Positions 12,783 to 21,048 of a stretch of 39,012 nt of DNA are shown here, piece after piece. The position numbers were made by a program, and so were the translations under genes. Under the pieces are notes generated by a model, which made no database searches, had not been told where the DNA came from, and worked only from the letters and a program-made list of their open reading frames with translations. This stretch comes from Ophioceras dolichostomum (Eukaryota > Ascomycota > Sordariomycetes > Magnaporthales > Ophioceraceae). The DNA lies in contig PYST01000356.1 in the NCBI GenBank assembly GCA_003049485.1, positions 1 to 39,012 on the forward strand. Reading direction: 5' to 3'. Every line of letters begins with the position of its first letter. Position 1 is the stretch's first letter.

Positions 12783-13463
12783 TCAGTCGTCTTCCGTAAA
12801 AAAGGAACGCATAACGTACCACTGATTTGCAGGCACACGACGCTGGTTCGTAAACGCGATGGTCATATCGTCAGTCCTGATGCTACCCGGGGAGTTGTTG
12901 TTGGTCGTGGTGAGGAAGTCCCTCGCGTTAATGAGGAGGAAGACGTTTCGGCTGTTGGCTGGGACGTTGACGGCGGTGCCGATCAAGTCCGTCTTGAGCC
13001 AGGGCTGGCCGTTGCCCCAGCTGGCGCCGCTGAAGTTGACGAGCGTGGCACCGTTGTTGGTGAGGCGGCCTGGCGAAACGGAGTAGCCGGCCGTCAGAGT
13101 GCCGGTCACACCCGAGCCAAGCTCAGCGAAGCCATGCTGCGTGTTCTCTACCAGCGACGTGATGCAGCCGACTGGATAGATGGTGCTGACGATCACGACA
13201 CAGGTCTTATCGCGCTGGGTGGCGGGGGAGATCTCGGCCGCGAACTGGTCGAAGCCGATGGTGACGGCCGTTCGATCTAGGCTGATCTCGAAGGCGGACG
13301 TGCCCGGTGGACAGCCGTTGCCAGTGACGAATACGGACTGAATCTGGATCTGATCTCCTGGGGGCAGATTCTGGCGAGTCTCGAGCTCAGCTGCTGGGGC
13401 ACCTGCGACGCGGGCTGCCAGGAAGAGGGATGTGATGATGCTGTTTTGATTGAAGAGCCTCAT
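12783..13463 (-). CDS. Secreted DUF4360-family protein
   Basis: Uninterrupted 226-codon frame from ATG 13463 to TGA 12785..12783. A signal peptide occupies about residues 1-22. A short linker is followed by the family core: IQSVFVTGNGCPPGT, DRTAVTIGFDQFAAEI, a Cys before a hydrophobic strand, and YPVGC. This pattern is characteristic of DUF4360, small beta-rich extracellular proteins of unknown function common in filamentous fungi and also in bacteria. Cysteines lie at about 51, 88 and 100. The C-terminal end (WYVMRSFFTEDD) is not what I expect for the family, which usually closes on an aromatic strand and a final Cys. The 3' end may be altered, or a short terminal intron may be unrecognised. 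A TATA-like element lies 165 bp upstream of the ATG. Confidence 0.85.
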   Translation of the reverse strand: MRLFNQNSIITSLFLAARVAGAPAAELETRQNLPPGDQIQIQSVFVTGNGCPPGTSAFEISLDRTAVTIGFDQFAAEISPATQRDKTCVVIVSTIYPVGCITSLVENTQHGFAELGSGVTGTLTAGYSVSPGRLTNNGATLVNFSGASWGNGQPWLKTDLIGTAVNVPANSRNVFLLINARDFLTTTNNNSPGSIRTDDMTIAFTNQRRVPANQWYVMRSFFTEDD

Positions 13464-15757
13464 TGTGATGATGGTAAGTGCAAGACGACCCAGCAGAGAA
13501 ATGGCAGGTTTTCACAAGGGGTAGATTATAGATATGTGAAGGAAGAAAGCTCCGAGATAGTGGATTGACACTAGTATCAGAACCAGGGAAGAACTGACGA
13601 CGGGCTCGGAATTCGGCCGGATTATATAGGGACATCAGAGACTGGAAAGTATGGGAAGGATGCAAGCGAGAATTATTTCCAAACCCGAACGGTGAGAGCA
13701 GTGGCCCAGCAGAAGAGCAGCGGGCGGGAGGGCACAGGAGGAGTAAGTCGAGTCGCAGACCGTCTGATCACAAGTCCCAACAGTTTATGGGCTTCGCCAT
13801 GGCCGGCAGATGACGACCACTCATCATCAGCCAGTCTGACTCCCTGCGCCCAAGACAATATTTCGGCCACAGCGGCATTTCTTCAGGGTTAAGAGTGTGA
13901 ATTGAAGGCATGGAGGGAGGAAAAAGGGTAAGCCCAAGAGCACTGCCAACGGCACAGAAGTTACACGTGAGAAAACATCGAGAGCGTTTCGGTCGTTTGT
14001 CGTTGCAATGCACGGACGACCAGACGAACGATAGTGTGGACGATAATTTGGATGTAGGTAGGTCGGCACACCTTCCTGATTTTCCCCAGCCCAGCCGTCG
14101 TCCATCCCAAGCTAACCCACCTCCAATACCGGGAAACTGGGGTTGCGACCGCAACCCTTCCCGCACACCCCCGTGCAGCTCGCTCTGCCGTGTGTCGCGA
14201 TTGACTAAGACTGAGAGCGAGCAGATCCCCTCAGCAATCCCCTTATCGATCAATCATCATTCACTGTCTTTCACTCCTCCCAGAAACGAAACATGATCGC
14301 CAGCAAATCAAAACTACCAAAATAAATCGGTGCAGGTGTAAAACTAACCCAGAAACGCCACATGTTCATGCAACCGCAAACGGGGGGCTGCGCATCAACA
14401 GTTCAAAGGCAGGATTGGCTGGTGCTGATGAAACTGATGATGAGAATCGTTTTTGGTCGATTGACTGATGATGACGAGTTTTCCGGGGAAGACAAAATAC
14501 AAAAGATGGCGGAGATTCCACCTGCTGACCAGACGCGGGAAGAAAGCCTGGGATCAAGATATTTCAGGGCAACTAAGCCCTATTCAGCCAGCTCCTCACA
14601 GGCTGCCGAGCGGCGTGGGTAGCAGTGCCTGCCGCCCCTGAACACGAACAGGCTGCCCCACGAATCCTTCATGTTCTTTCTGTTGAACTGCGGGGAAATG
14701 TAACAGCACTCTAGACCGACTGCTGATTTGGCAAGCCTTACCAGATCCTTAGGTACGTACGAGTGATAGAGTAGAAGAGGCAGCCCCTGAGCATTTTGAG
14801 CTTATTCACGCACACAGAACATCGATCATGGCTGACCAAAACAGGAATGTTGCTTGCAGTTCAAGACACGGCAGAGCCAATATTTGGACGGCTCGGCCGC
14901 CCGGGCTGATGATCCGCGAACGAAATCCTCGGCGGTCCATCCTTACCTTAGGATCATTCAGGTTCCCGGGCTTCTTTCGGCCCAATCCTTTCTCCGCCTC
15001 TGCCCCTTTGCTCATTTGACCTGCTACAATTGTGTCGCGGTATGACCACTGCTGCCTAGAAGGAGACTTGAAGACAGACAATCTCATTTTACGTAAGGGA
15101 AGTTCGGGAGAGAGCCTCGCGGATTAAGAGGGACTGGCTTGTTGAGATGTGTCACTCGAAATCCCTCCTAGACCATTATCATCAACTCCGCCGGTTCACC
15201 GCCCGGTCCGTCCCTTCGGCCGGGGACTTCTATCGAGCAAACCCGCGCCGTGCCGCATCATCCGGCCGCGTGTAATCGCAGAGCGAGCCCACCCGAACTC
15301 ACGTGAGCATGGGGTGGATCAACCTGCCATCCACGGGCTGCTAGCTTCAGGAGGCAAGTCGCAAAAGACATGCCTAATATTGAAGGACCTGCGTTACACC
15401 ATACGAGCCGCCTCTGCAGGTCGCTCGCTCACGCACGCGAACCTGGCTCGTCTGCGGGGGAAGGGGAAACGGTTTGTTGGTAATGAGCCATGACCCTTCG
15501 GCGTCATAACCAATAGTACAAGGGTACAAGGGGGTGTTGATGATGACCCCGAATGTCCCTGTCCAAGTGGGCAAAAAGCCACGGCTCCTGGTCGTGCTAT
15601 GGTGCGATGATAATCCGTTTAACGATGAGGTCTGGTCGGCGGTGTGGCTGAATGGAAGAAGAGAAAGGCATCAGTCTCGACGTTCGAATTTGTCGATTTT
15701 TTAATTTTTTTTTTCATCAAGGTCAGAGGCGGGGAAGTACGCCTTCCGTGACGTGGT
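13464..15757. other. Long intergenic region
   Basis: The left 300 bp is the promoter/5' leader of the DUF4360 gene. Beyond that there are only short overlapping frames on both strands with low-complexity or Arg/Pro/Ser-rich translations and no recognisable domain. A T/A-rich tract lies at about 15696-15715. Confidence 0.5.
13622..13628 (-). promoter_or_regulatory. TATA-like element of the DUF4360 gene
   Basis: TATATAA on the minus strand, 165 bp upstream of the ATG at 13463, suitable distance for a core promoter followed by a 5' leader. Assigned by sequence and position only. Confidence 0.45.
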
Positions 15758-16003
15758 CATAGAAGAAAACAACCACCGAACGAGCAGCTCGCAGCGATAT
15801 GCAACAACCTCGACAAACCTTCCCTCCTCGAGCTACGCCGCACCTGCCGCCAACTCCTAATTGGCTATGAGAAACCGTTCGAGTCCGCGCACGCTTTTTT
15901 TCAAAGGAGCATTTTCGCAGGCGTCGTTACTTCAGTGCGCTGCTTGGGCAATGAGTTGCGGAATGTCTACCTACCAAGGTACATACCAGGTTCGCGTACC
16001 TAG
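15758..16003 (+). pseudogene. Truncated F-box-like protein fragment
   Basis: An open stretch without an initiating ATG translates to an F-box-like N-terminus: residues around 15773-15860 follow the pattern LP-E-L--I---L---SLL-LR-TCR-L (PNEQLAAICNNLDKPSLLEL, then RRTCRQL). It runs about 80 codons and stops at TAG 16001, inside a TACCTAGGTA palindrome. No leucine-rich or other C-terminal substrate domain follows in any frame nearby. It is either a relic of an F-box gene or one exon of a gene whose other exons I cannot find. Known F-box proteins recruit substrates to SCF ubiquitin ligases; this fragment is too short to do so alone. Confidence 0.45.
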
Positions 16004-16010
16004 GTACCTA
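15997..16010. repeat. TACCTAGGTA palindrome with CCTA extension
   Basis: Second exact copy of the dispersed palindrome, preceded within 30 bp by two related words (TACCAAGGTA, TACATACCAGG). It overlaps the stop codon of the F-box fragment. Confidence 0.55.
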
Positions 16011-17581
16011 TGGTAGCACTTATTCAGTCAGGAACCAGAAGAGGGACTTGTTTCTACGTCCGCCGCGTGACTTGCGCTATTATTTGAGGTCTCCGTGGGT
16101 GCAATGAGGGCCCAGTTTATAGCGAGCGTACTATACAGATCCGCTTGATGGTATAATGAGAACCGTCAGCGACATACAAAGGCATGTCGTACTACATAGC
16201 TTGAACATCGAAAATAGACTGGCGACACCGCGGCTCGATAGAAACGGCATCAGAATCAGGTCTTTCGCACATGAATAGTAATGTACCCATTCATAAAGGG
16301 CGCCGCTGTGATCGCTGAGCCATGCGTAGATAGGGACGGGGTGGGTTAAAGGATCAGTTTCGGGCTTTTGCCAAACCTGTGGACCGCAAACAAGCTGATC
16401 TGAGGGCAAAACCAGGCGGCAGATATACGGGCTTTCAAATCGAGCACCAAACTGATCTTGGACAAGTGGTCTTTGTCGCAATCGCCTCCAAGCTCCCGAA
16501 AAGCGTCGAAGTCCCAATAGACGCTTATGGACTTCGAACGGGGCCGCATTCGGTTGCGGTCGAATCGAGGAAACCAGACGTTAACGGTGCGAGGGTTAAG
16601 CCTAAAGGGCCCGCCGAGGCCGAGCTCGCTCCACCTACTAGTCCCGAAAGAGGCGGAAGAACAACGGCGAGGAACGGACGTCCGCCTGGAGAGTTTCGAG
16701 ACTGGGACACGCTTCGAGTGCCAGGGCGATTTCGTTGGCGCTTAGATCGGTGATGCTGGGCATTTTTATGCTTGTGTTTCAAACAGCCGGGAGTGAGAAG
16801 CACGCTCAACACGAAGATCCGAACCCCAAGAACGAGAACTCGCAGGGAGCCGCCCCAGACGGGACTGCAAAAGGAAAATTCTTTGGGGTCCACAGTAGAC
16901 CGCCCGAGAAGCCCACGGGAAATTAGCGGCTGGGGAGGGAGGGTTGAAAGGGTCCCTCCCTCGCCTCTGCAAGCCGGACGGGATAGGCTTAAAAGGAGGC
17001 TAGTTAATTAATCTATTTGCAACTACCGCCACAGGAGGACCCGGACTCCGAGCATGCACAGAAAACACACAGCACTGCCAGATGACATGACCTCAGCCCG
17101 ACAATGCGGCCAGCCCCATATCATCCTTGTTATGGCCTCTGCACTTTAACGCGAGAGGCGCGTTGGTGTGGCTGACGGATTTTGCCGGAGCCGCCAAGAC
17201 GGGCAGTGGCTGCCTTTTGCACTCTCTGACTCTTTTCTACTGCGTGTTGGTCAGGATGGGGCAAGCCTCATCATGGATGCTGTAAATAAGAAGCTTTGTT
17301 GCAATGCATGCCTAGTACTATAGCACAATGGGATCCTTTTATTTACAGTAGGTGATTATTCCCTTGAAAGGTCTCTATTTTCTGAGCTGTCGAGCCCATC
17401 TGTGATGGATTAAACGGAAGTCCCCTGGCATATCCCCGACTCTGGATATATCCGGATCCCCTGAATTCCACCGAATTGGAGTTTACACGACCCTACTGGT
17501 GACAGGTGGTAAGAACCTTCGCAGTATTAGGATGCAATAAGAATGTCCAGTACAGTTGTGCGAAATGATTTGTATTGTTGG
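16004..17581. other. Intergenic region
   Basis: No supported gene. On the minus strand at about 16549-16180 two overlapping frames have somewhat protein-like translations (for example KSISVYWDFDAFRELGGD, and downstream in another frame VPIYAWLSDHSGALYEWVHY), which could be a frameshifted relic, but I recognise no family. The rest has no visible feature. Confidence 0.4.
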
Positions 17582-18110
17582 TTGGGCTTCAAGGGGAAAA
17601 AGCAAACACGCGCGTGGTAAACCAATCTGTTGATTCTGATGATGTATCGGGAAGAGTAAAGCTAGTCTACGCGTGAGTCGGAGGAATCGCTTTTGTAAGC
17701 GATTCCAAGGGGCCCACGTGACCTAAGGTCTGTCGAGGGGGCTGCCTTGGTGACTGAGGCAACTCGTCCACGTGGGTGCACGGAAGTGCACCCAACCGTG
17801 GTTCAACATGTATAATGGTATTCTGTTGGAAGGCCAGGGTTCCAATTGGAAAAGACACGCGTGTGGTAAACCGATTCTATTGATCTGAATGATGTACGAG
17901 GAAGAGAAAAAGCTAGTCTACGCGTGGGCCGGAGGGAGTGCTTTTGTAGGCGACTCCTGAGGGTCCACGTGATCTGAGGTCTGTTGAGGTGGATGCCTTG
18001 ATGACTGAGGCAACTCGTTCCTCATATGTGCAGAGAGGTGCACCCAGTGGTTCAACATATTCAAAAAAAATTGTTGTAGGTGCCTAACTTCAAGGAAAAA
18101 CGTGTGATGA
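17582..18110. repeat. Tandem ~250-bp direct repeat, two diverged copies plus a truncated third
   Basis: Copy 1 spans about 17582-17832 and copy 2 about 17833-18085; the start of a third unit (TTCAAGGAAAAACGTG) follows. Matching landmarks keep a 249-251-bp spacing: CACGCG..GTGGTAAACC at 17607/17856, GCTAGTCTACGCG at 17661/17912, TGACTGAGGCAACTCGT at 17751/18002, GGTTCAACAT at 17800/18049. Many differences between copies are transitions. Minus-strand translations also align (ELPQSPRQPPRQ versus ELPQSSRHPPQQ, both ending ...PTHA/PAHA), so the unit may come from a degenerate mobile-element or gene fragment. No terminal repeats or transposase are visible. Confidence 0.75.
17683..17706. repeat. Perfect 10-bp stem / 4-nt loop inverted repeat
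   Basis: GGAATCGCTT, loop TTGT, then AAGCGATTCC. It lies within tandem copy 1; the equivalent site in copy 2 (about 17934-17957) keeps the loop, but the arms have diverged and no longer pair perfectly. Confidence 0.65.
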
Positions 18111-18205
18111 TATTGCGAGGGTCGAGAGGGGACTATTTCAAAATCATCTCCCTCCAAACTAACTCAGGCTAGTAGGACCCACGCCTGTGGCGCGTTCTGT
18201 TCCGC

Positions 18206-19017
18206 TCACGATGGTCCTTGTGCCGAATCGGCCATGCTCCCCTCTGTCTGTTGGACCCGCCGATAAAGCCCCGCCGTGGCAGCTCCTTTGATGAGTCTTC
18301 CCTCCAACGCCTTCCGCGCTTTCTTCTTCGCTCGTCGCTTCGCTGCCGTTGCGGTCTGTAGTAGTCCCCCTTGCGCCGGCGACGCGGCCTGGATCGGCCT
18401 GGATGTCGCCGTTTTGTGTTTCCTGCGTCGTGAGAGCCGCGGGCGTTTCTGCTTGGCGGCGGGAGCTGGGCCGGTGGCGGAGGACGAGCTGCTGCTGCTC
18501 CTGCTGCTGTCTTACGAGTATGGGGTTAGCGATGTGAGCAACGTGGTGAGGAAGAGATGTTAACTTTGGAAGGAACTGTACCTGCAGTTGCCTGCTGTGG
18601 CGGCCGGGGCTCGGGCTTTCGCTCCACTTCGCCTTCGGCCGTGAAAGAATCAGGGTAAGGCGGTTCGTGTCCTCGCATCATAGCCAGGGTGTTTAGGCCG
18701 GCTCTAACCTCAGGATGACCGGTACCCCAGTCGCGCACCTGGCGAGGGTCGAAACACAAGGAACACGCGGTGTAGGACACGAAGTCGTCCGCCGGACGGA
18801 GCAGCTCGCAGAAGCCGCAGATCCTGTCCCATTCGTGTTGAGGTGGCTTGTCGATAGCCCCGGCGTCTTGAGCAGTGTTTTTCCGGGAGCGAGACTCGTA
18901 CAATGTCGTGGCGGTAGAGCTATTATCAGCCGAGCCTGCACTGGATGGGTGGTTAGTACTCGATGTCAGCAGTTCGGATTCGCTGCCCGCGGTGTGATTC
19001 GTAGTGATAGTGGCCAT
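18206..19017 (-). CDS. CxxC-CxxC (zinc-ribbon-like) protein with basic, nuclear-type C-terminus
   Basis: Two exons on the minus strand, 19017..18582 and 18510..18206, join in phase to 246 residues. The 71-nt intron has a GTACAG donor, a GCTAAC branch site and a TAAG acceptor. The N-terminal 60 residues are Ser/Thr-rich and low in complexity. A four-cysteine motif C67-x2-C70-x14-C85-x2-C88 (ICGFCELL...ACSLCFD) is a plausible zinc-binding ribbon. Exon 2 opens with a poly-Ser run and then becomes strongly basic, with two Lys/Arg clusters (RPRLSRRRKHK; KRRAKKKARK) that look like nuclear localisation or nucleic-acid-binding segments. I do not recognise the family. The second exon is supported by an uninterrupted 101-codon frame in exact phase. 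It is flanked downstream by the tandem repeat array. Confidence 0.7.
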
Positions 19018-19681
19018 TGTTCAGACACCCCGAACTCTGCCAACTGAACGGGCCCTGTTTCAATATATCTTGTTGCCGGGTTCACAGGCCAAGTTTCTGG
19101 TAATGCCGTGGCCGACAGCAACCTAAATTGGTTGTGAAGGTACTCTAGCTGAAATGCAGTTATGGCGGATGTTTGACGAAAGGAGTACGGATGCATTTTT
19201 ATCTCCGCCCTCGCCGTCTATGGAACCTGTCAACAATCAATATCACCTCTCAACCTCGCAGGGCTAGGTGGCTACCGCTTTTCATCCCAACTTGTCCTTT
19301 GTTTTGATTACCGGCCCCACTTTGAAGTCTTTCAATGAACAGCTGACAGCAATGAAGGGAGCAGATCATGACAATGCCGGGATACCGATGGAGAAAAATG
19401 TATCTTCCTGAATGCTTATTGTTAGCATTTGTCCCTTTATTCCGTTTTCCAAGGAGCTAAGCGCTGTTTAAGCCTGAGGCAAGCATACTCTCACAACATC
19501 TGAAGGGTGAAGGACCAAAAAAAAACTCAGCGGTTTCCAAATAATCAAATTCGGCTGTGCTCCTCGAATCTACGCCCCTGTTGGCACGCCCGCCGCTTAG
19601 AAGTCAACAGCTGCGCGTGTTCTCCATATATTATCGACATTATTCAAACTACCTACCGACTACCACTTCGTTTTTGCACCC
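19018..19681. other. Divergent intergenic region
   Basis: Lies between the 5' ends of the minus-strand CxxC gene and the plus-strand coiled-coil gene, so it must contain both upstream regions. No clear TATA box or other element was recognised. Confidence 0.5.
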
Positions 19682-20404
19682 ATGACTGCTACGTCGGACT
19701 CGAGCGAGGATGGCGGAGCGCCTCTGACATTCCCGCCGGCATGGTCGACCACCACCCCAGCCGTCGACGGCTAGTACTTGGAGGTTGCGGCTCTCCGAAA
19801 AGAGGCTCGTGCCGTAAGTACCTAATCAACATCATCTATCCAAGTTGCTTCGTACCTGGAAACTCACTATGTACCTATGTTCTTTTTTTTTTTTTTAAAG
19901 AAGCAGCCATACGATGGCACTTCGACTCCCGCGCCCTTCAGGACCCACTCGGACATCATCAGTCACCTCCGGCTCATCGATACCGCCCACCCGAAAACCG
20001 CAAAGGCCGTATCCAAGCTGAATGAGAAGCTCGGCCGAGGCCTTGGTGGCTTCAGCGCGGCGCAGGTCAAAAACGACCTCAAGTCCTGGCGCGCGTCCGT
20101 CGACAGCCATTTCGAGTCCATCAGGTCAGATGTCGCCGAGCCCCGAAAGGATCTGAAAGGGCTCAGAGCAGCGATCATGGATGGGTCTGCGCGTGTCCAA
20201 GACCAGGAGCAGAAGCACCTCGAAGCCGAAGCCATGCAGCGGTCGACGGAGCAACGGCTCCGGGAGCTCCGCGACGAGCTGAAAGGCCTCGTCGCTAGTA
20301 GTCAACCGCGCCGGAGTCCATATTCATTCTTCCACGAGCAAGCCTTGACCCTGCTGTGCATTGTGCTGCTCGGCGTAATTCTGGCCCGTGTCGTGTTCTG
20401 GTGA
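19682..20404 (+). pseudogene. Coiled-coil, C-tail-anchored protein gene with in-frame TAG
   Basis: Two exons, 19682..19813 and 19901..20404. The 87-nt intron has a perfect GTAAGT donor and a T-tract before AAAG, and the junction is phase 0. Exon 1 starts MTATSDSSEDGG and is open except for a TAG at 19772-19774 (codon 31); the same frame continues through the splice site into exon 2. Exon 2 encodes an amphipathic charged region (coiled coil likely over most of codons 75-180) and ends in a single hydrophobic segment (LLCIVLLGVILARVVFW) directly before the stop, the layout of a tail-anchored membrane protein. No family recognised. The lone TAG could be a CAG-to-TAG nonsense mutation, a sequencing error, readthrough, or part of an unrecognised splice; the only local GT..AG pair would make a 31-nt intron, too short. 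It lies 645 bp upstream of, and codirectional with, the HET gene. Confidence 0.55.
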
Positions 20405-21048
20405 GATCGTGAGGGATGACGGAACACACCGGGAGCTAATATGGCCCCGTCAGGCCGAGATCGGTTAGGGGACTGCACCCCGTGGACGACGGATGTGGTA
20501 CATGGCCGCGAACCGGTCGATTTCGGTTGTCAGTCAGGATTGGGGGATGGGTGAAAATATTACCGGTAGGGTCGCGTCTTCGCGGGGCAGATGGAGGAGA
20601 GGGACGGAGGAATTGTGGCTGGTTTACTAGTACTCTAATGTACCTAGGTAGGTACCTAGGTAGATAGGTACCTAGTTAGTCGTTGTACTAGTCCAATTCA
20701 GACACCCAGTCGAGATGTTTTCCGTCTGAAGCTGCCTGCCTATGTCAATTCGGTATGCATTCTGTTTATCGGCAGGACTGCTGTCTCGATCAACATTGAA
20801 GCCTGCATTTGTCTGCCTGACGCGAACGGGCGGTTGACGTGCGTCCCCCGCCACCAATCGGAGACGATCTCGGGCCCCGCAATGCGGCAGGGGCATCCTT
20901 CACTGAGCTGAGCTGACGAGGCTAGAGATCACAAAACACGCCCCTCAAGATCTCAAGATCATAACAAATCGCTCATCCAGAGAGCCGCGCGCGAGATTTG
21001 AGACCTCGAGAGGAATCGTATAATTGAAACGGATCAAGGGACGCGATC
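20405..21048. other. Intergenic region upstream of the HET gene
   Basis: Contains the densest cluster of CCTAGGTA palindromes in the window (20641-20675) and the presumed HET promoter. There is no gene-like frame. Confidence 0.55.
20641..20675. repeat. Cluster of TACCTAGGTA palindromes
   Basis: Two exact TACCTAGGTA units (20641-20650 and 20653-20662) are followed by TAGGTACCTAG. The 35-bp block is nearly self-complementary and could form a hairpin or bind a dimeric protein. It lies about 370 bp before the HET start codon. Confidence 0.7.

Noticed and set aside
17582..18110. Intact transposon or LTR at the tandem repeat
   Set aside because: No terminal repeats, target-site duplication or transposase/reverse-transcriptase frame.
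19744..19774. GTCGAC...CTAG as an intron removing the TAG in the coiled-coil gene
   Set aside because: Only 31 nt and not a multiple of three.
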